A stretch of DNA of 64,000 nucleotides from contig DEAU01000022.1 in assembly GCA_002348705.1 (NCBI GenBank), forward strand, positions 94,910 through 158,909. Direction: 5' to 3'. The notes below the pieces were generated by a model that saw only the letters and a list, made by a program, of their open reading frames with translations, was not told the DNA's origin and searched no databases. Source of the stretch: Candidatus Neomicrothrix sp. UBA2974. Lineage in GTDB: Bacteria > Actinomycetota > Acidimicrobiia > Acidimicrobiales > MedAcidi-G1. Positions 1-8,775 of the stretch are shown one piece after another; positions within the stretch are counted from its first letter, which is position 1, and each line of letters begins with the position of its first letter. The position numbers were made by a program, and so were the translations under genes.

Positions 1-1
1 G

Positions 2-430
2 GCTGAGGCCAGAAAGGGCGTGATCATCAATATGTCCTCCGGCGGGGCTACCAGAGCCCACCGCTCGTTCACCGCCTACGACGCTTCCAAAGGCGGTATC
101 GAAGCCCTGACTCGAGCCATGGCTCTAGATCTAGGCCCCTACGGCATACGTGTTTGCGCCTTGATGCCTGGCTCCATTGACACCGAGGGTATGGACCAAG
201 AAGCCCGCCGTTTACGTGGTGAAAATATTCCACTAGGTCGGCCTGGCGATCCCGAAGACATGGCCGGACCGGCACTTTTCTTGGCCTCCGACGATGCTCG
301 CTATATCAGTGGGGACGTACTTAAGGTCGACGGCGGGATGCTGTCCCAACAGCGCTCGGCGACTGTCGACATCGTGCCCCCGTCCACCTTCCCCAGCCTT
401 GAAGAGGTGCTGGGGTCAAACGGCGACTGA
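2..430 (+). CDS. Short-chain dehydrogenase/reductase, C-terminal part (5' end outside window)
   Basis: The reading frame is open from base 2, so the gene starts before the window; about 142 residues are visible. It shows the second half of a classical SDR: the active-site motif YDASKGG (Tyr and Lys four apart), the following helix with TRAMALDLGPYGIRV, the PG segment after it, and the usual C-terminal end with ISGDVLKVDGG. SDRs are NAD(P)-dependent oxidoreductases acting on alcohols or ketones; the cofactor-binding N-terminus is missing here and the substrate cannot be told. The tail after VDGG runs about 30 residues longer than usual. The stop is 13 bp before the hydantoinase A start, so it is probably the first visible gene of that operon. 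The family call is firm and the function unknown. Confidence 0.85.
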   Translation, partial: AEARKGVIINMSSGGATRAHRSFTAYDASKGGIEALTRAMALDLGPYGIRVCALMPGSIDTEGMDQEARRLRGENIPLGRPGDPEDMAGPALFLASDDARYISGDVLKVDGGMLSQQRSATVDIVPPSTFPSLEEVLGSNGD

Positions 431-443
431 CCGGGAAGTCCTC

Positions 444-2576
444 GTGTCGCTGCGGATCGGAGCCGACGTCGGAGGTACCTTCACCGACGTCGTCCTCGAC
501 GCTGACGGCCAACTCCACTCCACCAAAGTCCTCACCACCTACGACGCCCCCGAACAGGGCATCCTCGACGGGGTCGACACTGTGGTTGCCGAGGCCGGGG
601 TCGACCTAGCGAACCTAGACACGTTCATCCATGGCACCACGCTGGCCACCAACGCCCTGATCGGTCGGACTGGCGCGCGCACCGCCCTAGTTACCACTGA
701 TGGTTTCCGGGACACCATCGAAATGCGAACTGAGAGTCGCTTTGAGCAATACGACCTGAACCTGGTCCTGCCCACACCGCTCATCGAGCGGAAGGACCGA
801 CACGTGCTGCATGAACGCATCGGGGCAGACGGCACAGTGCTCAGACCCTTCGACGACGATGAAGCTCGCGCTCTGATCGATTTGCTGATCGACCGGCCCG
901 AAGAAGAAGCCTACGAATCGATCGCCGTTGGCTTCCTCCACGCCTACGTCGATGGCTCGCACGAGCGCCGATTCCGCGACCTGCTCCTAGAGCGGATTCC
1001 CGATATCGCCGTATCGATCTCTTCAGAGGTCTCACCGCAGATGCGAGAATTCGAACGGTTCAACACGGTTTGCGCCAACGCCTACATCCAACCGCTAATG
1101 GCTAGTTACCTTCGGCGCCTTGAGGACCAGTTGCACGCAACAGGAGCCCGTTGTCCCGTCTACCTCATCCACTCCGGCGGGGGCCTACTGGATGTCGATG
1201 CAGCGATCCGATTTCCAGTTCGCCTCGTCGAATCGGGCCCAGCGGGTGGCGCCATCTTCGCCGCCGACATCGCCGCCCGGCATGACCTAGATCGGGTGCT
1301 CTCATACGACATGGGCGGTACTACGGCCAAGATCTGCCTGATAGAGGACCAGACACCTCGCACCGCAAAGACCTTCGAAGTGGCCCGCACCCACCGGTTT
1401 ACCAAAGGCAGCGGCATGCCCATCTCCATCCCAGTAATCGAGATGATTGAGATCGGGGCCGGTGGTGGATCGATCGCCAGCGTCGACGGACTCGGGCAGA
1501 TCCGGGTCGGACCCCTCAGTGCCGGCTCCGAGCCAGGCCCTGCTTCCTACGGGCTGGGTGGAACCGAACCGACGGTCACCGACGCCAACCTGGTGCTCGG
1601 CCGCCTTTCGGCCGAGACCTTCGGAGCCCCAGACATCGATTTGGACGACGCCGCGGCTCGTAGAGCACTCGACGTCTCGATCAGCGACCAACTGGGCCTC
1701 GAAGCCAGAACGGCGGCCATTGGCGTGGTTGAGGTGGTTGACGAGAACATGGCCAACGCAGCCCGAGTACATGCCGTGGAGAATGGCAAGGACGTGTCCG
1801 CCTTCACCATGATCGCCTTCGGCGGTGGAGCCCCCATCCACGCCGGACGGCTCTGCGAAAAGCTCGGCATCAACGAGCTACTGATACCGCCAGACGCCGG
1901 AGTCGGTTCGGCCATCGGCTTTCTCCGGGCTCCGTTCGCCTACGAGGCACTCCGCAGCCACCACGCGACGGTAGACGCCTTCGACCACAGTGCCGTCAAC
2001 CAGATGCTCGCCGAACTGGCCAACGAGGCCCGTTCATTCGTGAGTGGGGCCATCGCCTCGACTGGTGTCAATCCCTCTGATGTCCCCCTCGAAGTCGAGC
2101 GATGGGCATACATGCGCTATGCCGGTCAGGGCTGGGAAATCCCCGTTCCGGTCGACGAGGCTTCGTTCGACCTGATGGGTGGCGAACTCTTGGCCAACCG
2201 ATTTGAGAAGGCCTATGAGGAGTTCTTCGGTAGAGCTATCAGCGGTCTGACAATCGAGGCCATCGGTTGGTCAGTGCGGGTCACCACCCCCAGACCTCCT
2301 GTTGACCGGGTGGAGCGCATTGGCTCGGCCCGTGACCTCATCTCTGAATGCACCCGCACCCTTCACGACCCGGCCACATACGAAACCGTCGAGGCGACCG
2401 TGGTAGCACGCGAATCCTTGGTCGCCGGTGACCGACTCGTCGGCCCGGCCATAGTGATCGAGACCCAGACCACGACCATCCTGTCGCCACGCCAGCAGGC
2501 CGTGATGCAGTCCGACGGCTGCATGCTGATCACTCCCGCCAGCATCGAGACCGAACCAGAAGCAGGCCACCCATGA
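444..2576 (+). CDS. hyuA: Hydantoinase/oxoprolinase subunit A family protein
   Basis: 710 residues from GTG 444; the frame is open upstream but the conserved protein begins at RIGADVGGTFTDVV, an ATPase-type phosphate-binding motif, so GTG 444 is chosen. Further ASKHA-fold motifs are HGTTLATNAL (about residue 70), DMGGTTAKIC (about 290) and GAGGGSIASVD (about 345). The family performs ATP-dependent opening of cyclic amides such as 5-oxoproline, hydantoin or N-methylhydantoin, and also includes acetone carboxylase-like members. It needs subunit B, which follows with a 4-bp ATGA overlap, so the two are translationally coupled. The substrate is not readable from sequence. The FAD amine oxidase downstream would fit an N-methyl or amino acid product, but that is inference. 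Confidence 0.9.
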   Translation: MSLRIGADVGGTFTDVVLDADGQLHSTKVLTTYDAPEQGILDGVDTVVAEAGVDLANLDTFIHGTTLATNALIGRTGARTALVTTDGFRDTIEMRTESRFEQYDLNLVLPTPLIERKDRHVLHERIGADGTVLRPFDDDEARALIDLLIDRPEEEAYESIAVGFLHAYVDGSHERRFRDLLLERIPDIAVSISSEVSPQMREFERFNTVCANAYIQPLMASYLRRLEDQLHATGARCPVYLIHSGGGLLDVDAAIRFPVRLVESGPAGGAIFAADIAARHDLDRVLSYDMGGTTAKICLIEDQTPRTAKTFEVARTHRFTKGSGMPISIPVIEMIEIGAGGGSIASVDGLGQIRVGPLSAGSEPGPASYGLGGTEPTVTDANLVLGRLSAETFGAPDIDLDDAAARRALDVSISDQLGLEARTAAIGVVEVVDENMANAARVHAVENGKDVSAFTMIAFGGGAPIHAGRLCEKLGINELLIPPDAGVGSAIGFLRAPFAYEALRSHHATVDAFDHSAVNQMLAELANEARSFVSGAIASTGVNPSDVPLEVERWAYMRYAGQGWEIPVPVDEASFDLMGGELLANRFEKAYEEFFGRAISGLTIEAIGWSVRVTTPRPPVDRVERIGSARDLISECTRTLHDPATYETVEATVVARESLVAGDRLVGPAIVIETQTTTILSPRQQAVMQSDGCMLITPASIETEPEAGHP

Positions 2577-4177
2577 GCGAACTCCGCAATCAGGTGATGT
2601 GGAACCGCCTGATCTCCATCGTCGAGGAACAGGCCCTAGCACTGGTTCGTACCGCCTTCTCAACCAGCGTGCGCGAGGCCGGTGACCTGTCGGCTGGCGT
2701 GTATGACACTCGGGGCCGCATGATCGCCCAAGCGGTTACCGGCACCCCAGGCCACGTGAACACCATGGCCGCTGCGGTCGTCAATTTCATCGAGGACATT
2801 GGACACCACCAGATCTACGAGGGCGACTCCTACATCACCAACGACCCCTGGAAGGGCACTGGCCACCTCCATGACTTCACTCTGGTCAACCCAGTCTTCC
2901 GCAAAGGGACTTTGATCGGCTTCTTTGCCTGCACCGCCCACGTGGTCGATGTTGGCGGCCGAGGCTTTGGGCCCGACGCCACCGAGGTTTACGAGGAAGG
3001 TTTGTATGTCCCGATCATGAAGTTCGCCAATCGCGGCGTAGTCAACGAGGACCTCCTCAACATCGTGCGCCACAATGTGCGCGAAGCCGGCCAGGTAGTC
3101 GGCGACCTTTACTCCCTGTCGGGCTGCAACGACACCGGAGCCCGCCGTCTCCACGCAATGCTCGATGAGTTCGGCATCGACGACCTCGAGGAACTGGCCG
3201 AGTTCATCTTCGACAGAACAGCGATCGCCACCCGCGAAAGTATCACCGCCCTGCCACCCGGGATCTACACCAACACGATGCGTGTGGACGGCTACAACGA
3301 AACCATAGATCTGGCTGTCACACTCACCGTGACCAAAGACGACATTCACGCCGATTTCGCCGGTACATCACCAACTTGCGCCAACGGGGTCAACGTGCCC
3401 CTCACCTACGCCCACGCCTATTTCTCGTACGCCATGCTCGTAGCCCTCGCCCCCGAGATGCCGTCCAACTGGGCATCTCTGGCCGCCTTCACGGTCAGCG
3501 CCCCCGAGGGCTGCATCCTCAATGCAAAGCATCCACAACCGGTTGCGGTTCGACACGTCACCGGACACTTCGTAACCGACCTATGCCTCGGCGCCATCGC
3601 CGACGTCCTACCCGATGTGATTCCGGCCGAGGGGTCCGGAGCCCTATGGAACTTCCAGGTCAGTGCCCGTGCTTCCGACCCCACCTCCGACCTGCCGCCC
3701 CGAGAGGTGCTTATGTTCAACAGCGGCGGCACTGGGGCGCGTCCGGCGCTCGACGGCATCAACTCGACGGCCTTTCCTAGCGGAGTTCGCACGATGCCCG
3801 CTGAGGCGACCGAACAGTCTGGACCGGTCATTGTGTGGCGAAAAGAACTTCGTCCGGGTTCGGGTGGTGTAGGCCGCCAAAGAGGTGGGCTAGGCCAAGT
3901 CATCGAAATCGGACCGGCTATTGGCTACCAGATCACCGTGTCATGCATGTTCGACCGGGTGGCAAATCCGGCTCGAGGCCGCCACGGCGGTGGCGAGGGT
4001 GCTCCAGGAGCGGTACACCTCGACGATGACACTCCGTTCGATGCCAAGGGCAAGCAGGCTGTTCCCGACGGACACACACTTGTCCTCGAGTTGCCGGGAG
4101 GAGGAGGCCTCGGCGATCCAGCAGGGCGCGACCCCGATGCGTCGGCGAACGACGCCGCCCAAGGCTACGTGACGTGA
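2573..4177 (+). CDS. hyuB: Hydantoinase/oxoprolinase subunit B family protein
   Basis: 534 residues, normal length for HyuB. The ATG lies in the ATGA overlap with subunit A. Family hallmarks are the N-terminal EAGDLSAGVYDTRG segment, PGHVNTM, NDPWKGTGHLHDFT, the metal-site-like ACTAHVVDVGGRG, and the Gly-rich C-terminal LPGGGGLGDP. Subunit B carries the cyclic amide site that works with the ATP-using A subunit in the cytoplasm. Both subunits are complete and adjacent, so a functional enzyme is expected. The last codons overlap the next gene as GTGA. Which lactam or imide is opened is unknown. Confidence 0.9.
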   Translation: MSELRNQVMWNRLISIVEEQALALVRTAFSTSVREAGDLSAGVYDTRGRMIAQAVTGTPGHVNTMAAAVVNFIEDIGHHQIYEGDSYITNDPWKGTGHLHDFTLVNPVFRKGTLIGFFACTAHVVDVGGRGFGPDATEVYEEGLYVPIMKFANRGVVNEDLLNIVRHNVREAGQVVGDLYSLSGCNDTGARRLHAMLDEFGIDDLEELAEFIFDRTAIATRESITALPPGIYTNTMRVDGYNETIDLAVTLTVTKDDIHADFAGTSPTCANGVNVPLTYAHAYFSYAMLVALAPEMPSNWASLAAFTVSAPEGCILNAKHPQPVAVRHVTGHFVTDLCLGAIADVLPDVIPAEGSGALWNFQVSARASDPTSDLPPREVLMFNSGGTGARPALDGINSTAFPSGVRTMPAEATEQSGPVIVWRKELRPGSGGVGRQRGGLGQVIEIGPAIGYQITVSCMFDRVANPARGRHGGGEGAPGAVHLDDDTPFDAKGKQAVPDGHTLVLELPGGGGLGDPAGRDPDASANDAAQGYVT

Positions 4178-5403
4178 CCCCGGCAGGTCCGGGGCCGAAC
4201 CACTCAGGGCCAACGCTGTCCGGATACGGCACAGTTATCGTCGGTGGCGCTGTAATGGGAAGTTCGTTGGCCTACTGGCTATCGGAGAACTCCGACCACG
4301 ATGAAACGATTCTGGTCGTCGAGATGGACCCCACCTACCAACTGGCCTCCACCACGCTGTCGGAAGCCAGCATCCGTCACCAGTTCTCTGAACCGGTCAA
4401 CATCCTCCTCTCGATGTTCGCCACCGAATTCATTGCCAGTTTCCACCACAACGTCCAAGTAGGCGGCGAGTCCCCGGACCTTGGTTTCCGTGACACCGGC
4501 TACCTGTTCCTCGCCACTGAAGACGGCATGGATGTCCTGCGGGAAAACCATGAAGTCCAACGTTCCTGTGGTGCAGATGTGAGATTACTGAGCCGAGGGG
4601 AACTGGCCGGAAGGTTCAGCTACCTTCATGTCGACGACCTCGCCGGAGGCAGCCTTGGCCTGCAGCACGAAGGAACGCTCGACGCCTACTCGCTGATGCG
4701 GGGCTTTCAACAACGAGCTCGACACAACGGCGTCCAGTACGTGACGGACCGCGTGACCGGCTTGCGCACAAACAACGCCGGTGATCGGGTGACTCATGTC
4801 GAGTTGGCGTCGAACGCCGCTGTCGCCTGCGACCGGGTCGTGAACTGCGCAGGCCCCCGCGCTCGATGGGTATCGGATCTGGTCAATCTTCCTCTACCTG
4901 TCGAACCCCGCATTCGCGGTGCTTGGGTCTTCGACTGCCGGACCCCTCTTGAAGGACCCACACTGCCGCTAACCATCGACATCAACGGTATGCACGTGCG
5001 AACCGAACCACCTCACTATCTAGCCGGTGCACCACCGATCGACGATGCGGCTGTTGATCCCGACGACTTCAAGGTGCGCGATGCCGAATGGGAGGAGGTG
5101 CTTTGGCCGGCACTCGCTCACCGGATCCCCGCCTTCGAGAGGATTGGCGTGACCCACAGGTGGGCTGGCCACTACGCCTACAACACACTCGACCAGAACG
5201 CTGTGGTTGGACCGGCTGAGGAGATCCCCAACTTCTATTTCTGCAACGGTTTCAGTGGACATGGACTCCAGCAAAGTGCAGGAGTCGGACGAGCCCTAAA
5301 CGAGTTGATCACCTACGGCGAATATCGAACCATTGACCTGTCTCAGATGGGTCATGGACGAATAGTCCGCAACGAGCCCTTTTTGGAAAGAGCCATCATC
5401 TAA
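4174..5403 (+). CDS. FAD-dependent oxidoreductase, DAO family (sarcosine/D-amino acid oxidase-like)
   Basis: 409 residues starting at GTG in a GTGA overlap with hyuB. The N-terminus has a Rossmann FAD motif of the form VIVGGAVMGSSLAYWL (GxxxMG with a small variation from the usual GGGVMG), followed by the acidic residue in VVEMD that binds the ribose. The C-terminus has the FAD-closing segment YFCNGFSGHGLQQSAGVGRALNELI, split here only by wording. This architecture is the DAO family, which oxidises secondary or D-amino acids such as sarcosine, dimethylglycine or D-proline. No folate-binding aminomethyltransferase domain is attached, so it is not a full sarcosine dehydrogenase. Context suggests it oxidises a product of the hydantoinase pair. 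It is convergent with livF, 11 bp away. Confidence 0.85.
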   Translation: MTPAGPGPNHSGPTLSGYGTVIVGGAVMGSSLAYWLSENSDHDETILVVEMDPTYQLASTTLSEASIRHQFSEPVNILLSMFATEFIASFHHNVQVGGESPDLGFRDTGYLFLATEDGMDVLRENHEVQRSCGADVRLLSRGELAGRFSYLHVDDLAGGSLGLQHEGTLDAYSLMRGFQQRARHNGVQYVTDRVTGLRTNNAGDRVTHVELASNAAVACDRVVNCAGPRARWVSDLVNLPLPVEPRIRGAWVFDCRTPLEGPTLPLTIDINGMHVRTEPPHYLAGAPPIDDAAVDPDDFKVRDAEWEEVLWPALAHRIPAFERIGVTHRWAGHYAYNTLDQNAVVGPAEEIPNFYFCNGFSGHGLQQSAGVGRALNELITYGEYRTIDLSQMGHGRIVRNEPFLERAII

Positions 5404-5414
5404 GAGACACCGAC

Positions 5415-6158
5415 TCACCCCTCACCGAGGTAGGAGGCACGCAGTTCCGGATTGGCCATCAACGCTTCGGCGGTGTCATCGAGCACAACCCGTCCAGTCT
5501 GCAACACCCAGCCCCGATCAGCGATCGAGAGGGCCATGTTGGCGTTCTGCTCAACCATGAAAATCGCCACACCCTCGGAATGGATCTGCTGAATGAGTTC
5601 GAAATTCTGCTGGACCAATGCGGGAGCTAGCCCCATCGACGGTTCGTCCATAAGCAGAACTCGCGGCCGTGACATAAGAGCCCGACCAATGGCAACCATC
5701 TGTTGCTCACCACCCGACAACGTGCCCGACTTCTGCGATAAGCGCTCCCTCACACGCGGAAACAGCTCGTAAATCCGCTCCAAGTCTTCAGCGATACCAC
5801 CTTTGTCGTTGCGTAAGTAGGCCCCCAACTGGAGATTTTCCTTGACGCTAAGCCGCTTGAAGAGGCGCCTGTTCTCCGGGACCATCGTGACACCGTTGAT
5901 CACCCGGTAGCTGGTGGGTTTGTCGTTGACCACCTCGCCATCTAGAACCACCTCGCCAGAAGTCGGGGTGACCATGCCCAATAAAGTCTTCAGCGTGGTG
6001 GACTTACCGGAGGCGTTGCCACCCAGTAGGCAAACCAACTCACCTGGATAGATCGCAAGATCAACGTCTTTGAGGATGTGCACTGCTCCGTAGTGGGTAT
6101 TGACTCGACGAAACTCCAATAAAGGCGTAGCGCCGTTTGTCGGCACGGCTTCGCTCAT
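5415..6158 (-). CDS. livF: Branched-chain amino acid-type ABC transporter ATP-binding protein LivF
   Basis: 247 residues. Walker A is GGNASGKSTTLKTLLG (GxxxxGKST, with Asn-Ala in the variable part), the Q-loop region follows around VPENRRLF, the ABC signature is LSGGEQQMVAIGRAL, and Walker B is VLLMDEPSMGLAP. MGLAP and EQNANMALSIADRGWVLQTG are typical of LivF. It pairs with LivG as the ATPase heterodimer at the inner face of the membrane. It is the last gene of livH-M-G-F; its ATG overlaps the livG stop by 4 bp. Cargo for such systems ranges from branched-chain amino acids to amides and urea, and cannot be assigned here. Confidence 0.95.
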   Translation of the reverse strand: MSEAVPTNGATPLLEFRRVNTHYGAVHILKDVDLAIYPGELVCLLGGNASGKSTTLKTLLGMVTPTSGEVVLDGEVVNDKPTSYRVINGVTMVPENRRLFKRLSVKENLQLGAYLRNDKGGIAEDLERIYELFPRVRERLSQKSGTLSGGEQQMVAIGRALMSRPRVLLMDEPSMGLAPALVQQNFELIQQIHSEGVAIFMVEQNANMALSIADRGWVLQTGRVVLDDTAEALMANPELRASYLGEG

Positions 6159-6946
6159 CGGTCAGCCTCCACGGGGCGGCCAAGATAGGCCTCCACGACG
6201 CTGGGGTTGATCGATACCTCGTCGTACGACCCCTGAGCGATCGGTACGCCGTGGTCCAAAACAACAACCCGGTCCGAGACATCTCGGACGACTTTCATCT
6301 CGTGTTCAATCATCACGATTGTGAAGCCCCAGTCGCTCCTAAGTCGGCCGATAAGGGCGGTGAGCTCGGCGGTCTCCATAGGGTTCATGCCGGCGACCGG
6401 CTCGTCAAGGAGCAACAGGCGGGGTTGAGTGGCCATGGCTCGGGCTATCTCAAGGCGCCGTCGGTTGGCATAGGAAAGAGCGAAGGCTGGTTGGTCCATC
6501 CGGTAGCCGACAAGACGATGGCCAAAGAAGCCCAAAATCTCCTCAGCTCGCTCCCGGATTTCCGATTCCTCCTTCTTGAAGGCCTTCGTTTGGAGCAGTG
6601 CCCCGAATACCTGCTGGCTGGTCCGACAGTGCTGGGCGACCATGACGTTCTCGAGAATCGTCATGTTCGGAAATAGGCGCACGTTCTGGAACGTCCTGGC
6701 GATACCTAACGACGTGACGATGCTGGGATCTAAGCCGACAATGGACTCTCCCTCGAAAAGGATTTCACCCTCGGTGGGGGCCACTAGGCCGGATATGAGG
6801 TTGAAGAAGGTTGTCTTGCCGGCGCCGTTAGGTCCGATGACGCTAACGATCTCACCTTCGTCTACGTGGAAATCCAGGCCTGACAAGGCATCAAGACCCC
6901 CGAAGGTCACCTTTAGGTCGCGGATCTCAAGAAGGTGCTCGCTCAT
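6155..6946 (-). CDS. livG: Branched-chain amino acid-type ABC transporter ATP-binding protein LivG
   Basis: 263 residues. Walker A is GPNGAGKTTFFNLISG and Walker B is LLLLDEPVAGMNP. The ABC signature position reads ALSYANRRRLEIARAMA, the degenerate YxxxRRLEIARAL form normal for LivG. The C-terminus has MIEHEMKVVRDVSDRVVVLDHG and the EAYLG ending. It is the second ATPase of the importer. It overlaps livM upstream and livF downstream by 4 bp each, indicating one tightly coupled transcript. Confidence 0.95.
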   Translation of the reverse strand: MSEHLLEIRDLKVTFGGLDALSGLDFHVDEGEIVSVIGPNGAGKTTFFNLISGLVAPTEGEILFEGESIVGLDPSIVTSLGIARTFQNVRLFPNMTILENVMVAQHCRTSQQVFGALLQTKAFKKEESEIRERAEEILGFFGHRLVGYRMDQPAFALSYANRRRLEIARAMATQPRLLLLDEPVAGMNPMETAELTALIGRLRSDWGFTIVMIEHEMKVVRDVSDRVVVLDHGVPIAQGSYDEVSINPSVVEAYLGRPVEADR

Positions 6947-8775
6947 TCCTCCGCGCCTCCCACTTCTCCCGTCGACACGGTGGCCGTAACGACGGTTCCC
7001 TCCTCTTCTTCCGATTCCAACTTGTCTCCCTGGAGCCAGGCATCCTGCAGGAACTCGTCCTGGTGGAGTTCGCGGCTACGCCGGGCGCTAGGTACGAGGC
7101 CCTCAGGTCTCTTCAGCATCATGAAGACCAGCAGGATCCCGTAGATCAGCAACTTGTAATTCTGAAACTCTTGGAGGAGACCAGGCTGCTTCGGACCACC
7201 CAGGACTCCGATCAGGACGAACGAGCCCACTAGCACGCCGGCGATATTGCCCATGCCGCCCACAATCACTACCACCAGGATGATGATTGACACGAGGATC
7301 ATAAAGGACGTGGGGAAAATCGAGCCGACCTTGGCGGCCAGGACGGCTCCGCTGAAAGAAGCCAACACGGCACCTACGACAAAGGCCATGAGTTTGGCGT
7401 TCACCGTGTTGATTCCCATGGCCTCGGCCACCTGTTCGTCCTCACGAACGGCCATCCACGCCCTACCCAGGCGGGAGGCTTGCAGGCGCCAAGAGGTGTA
7501 GATGGCGATAGCGCAGAACACCAACACCAAATAGAAGACCGATCGGGGGTCCGTGCCCTTGACCGTAGCGAAGCCAAGGTCCACACCTGGGATGTTGGTG
7601 ATTCCCTGAGCGCCACCAAAGTAGGGGCCAAGCCAGTCCGACATGAACAGAAGGCGGATGATCTCACCGAACCCGAGCGTCACGATTGCCAAATAGTCGC
7701 CGCGCATCCTTATGACCGGAGCACCGATCAGCAGGCCGGTCAACCCGGCGGCGATCACCACGAAGACCAAAGCCACACCAAAGTGCAACTCTGGAGCAAA
7801 CCATGGACTGTTGGGCGAAGTCAGTACAGCGGTCGTGTAGCCACCAACGGCGAAGAAGGCCACGTAGCCAAGGTCGAGGAGGCCGGCAAGACCCACCACG
7901 ATGTTCAGACCTAGAGCCAAGAGCAGGAAGATTCCCACGTTGGCCAGCAACTCATTCATGATCTTGCCGAGGAACATCGGAAGGACGATGCACAGCACGG
8001 CAACAACGACAAAGAGAATCATCGAGGCCTTCTGTCGCTCGGCGCCCTCCATGTCCCGGTAACGGTTAGTGGCTGCTTTCACCCGTCCCCGGGTAACCAT
8101 CGACGCCGCACCAATCACCAATCCAACCACGATCGTCGACGTGACGGTCAAACCTCCCTTCTTCGCGTACAGCCAGTCGGTGAGCGACTCCAGACCGAAG
8201 CCCTCGGACAGATCCGAGATAGCGGCTTCGAGGACCGACAGGAAGAAGAGGCCGAAGACCACAAAGGCAGTCGTCCGCCGGACGACTGATGGCACCACGT
8301 GCAGTGCTGCACCGGCTAGGCCCAGCAAGGCTCCAGTGCATAGCCAAGCTGCGGCACCAAAGCCCATGCCGTTCTCGTAGGTAAGAAAGCGGAAGAGTTG
8401 GGGGCTCCAGTTGACCAGTGGGTCCCTAAGGTTCCAGTTGTCAAGTGCAACCATCAGCAGCGACAACACGCCGCCGCCGATTAGACCCACTACGAGACCG
8501 GTGACGAGGTCGTACAACCCCTGACGACGGTTCTCCACACCCTCGAGAACCAGGAGGGTCGACGACACCCAACCGATGGCTATAGGTACCAGAAGGACGA
8601 ACAGGTAACCAAGACTGAGGTGGCGTTCGATGATGGCCCGCTTGTCGAGCTCAACGGGCATACCCACCAGACAGAGGCTGACGAGGACGAGGCCACATAC
8701 GAGTCCCCAGCGGAGAACGTGAGGCCAATTCTGGTCCACGGCGGAACGGGGAAGGTCCATGGCTCGCTCGTTCAT
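6943..8775 (-). CDS. livM: Branched-chain amino acid-type ABC transporter permease LivM with long N-terminal membrane extension
   Basis: 610 residues from ATG 8775, which overlaps the livH stop as ATGA; the frame stays open further upstream but that part lies inside livH. The LivM core is in the second half: GLNIVVGLAGLLDLGYVAFFAVGGY, then IRMRGDYLAIVTLGFGEIIRLL and a permease coupling region around WMAVREDEQVAEAMGIN. About 260 residues precede this core and contain several hydrophobic segments, including ones near WVSSTLLVLEG and GFGAAAWLCTGALLGLAG. Ordinary LivM is about 330-420 residues, so this one is unusually long. It forms the membrane pore with LivH. The C-terminal tail is charged and ends GGAEE. 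Confidence 0.92.
   Translation of the reverse strand: MNERAMDLPRSAVDQNWPHVLRWGLVCGLVLVSLCLVGMPVELDKRAIIERHLSLGYLFVLLVPIAIGWVSSTLLVLEGVENRRQGLYDLVTGLVVGLIGGGVLSLLMVALDNWNLRDPLVNWSPQLFRFLTYENGMGFGAAAWLCTGALLGLAGAALHVVPSVVRRTTAFVVFGLFFLSVLEAAISDLSEGFGLESLTDWLYAKKGGLTVTSTIVVGLVIGAASMVTRGRVKAATNRYRDMEGAERQKASMILFVVVAVLCIVLPMFLGKIMNELLANVGIFLLLALGLNIVVGLAGLLDLGYVAFFAVGGYTTAVLTSPNSPWFAPELHFGVALVFVVIAAGLTGLLIGAPVIRMRGDYLAIVTLGFGEIIRLLFMSDWLGPYFGGAQGITNIPGVDLGFATVKGTDPRSVFYLVLVFCAIAIYTSWRLQASRLGRAWMAVREDEQVAEAMGINTVNAKLMAFVVGAVLASFSGAVLAAKVGSIFPTSFMILVSIIILVVVIVGGMGNIAGVLVGSFVLIGVLGGPKQPGLLQEFQNYKLLIYGILLVFMMLKRPEGLVPSARRSRELHQDEFLQDAWLQGDKLESEEEEGTVVTATVSTGEVGGAEE

Noticed and set aside
8066..8380. 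Overlapping open frames inside livM (both strands)
   Set aside because: They follow the composition of the real gene, have no motif and sit wholly within a well-supported CDS.
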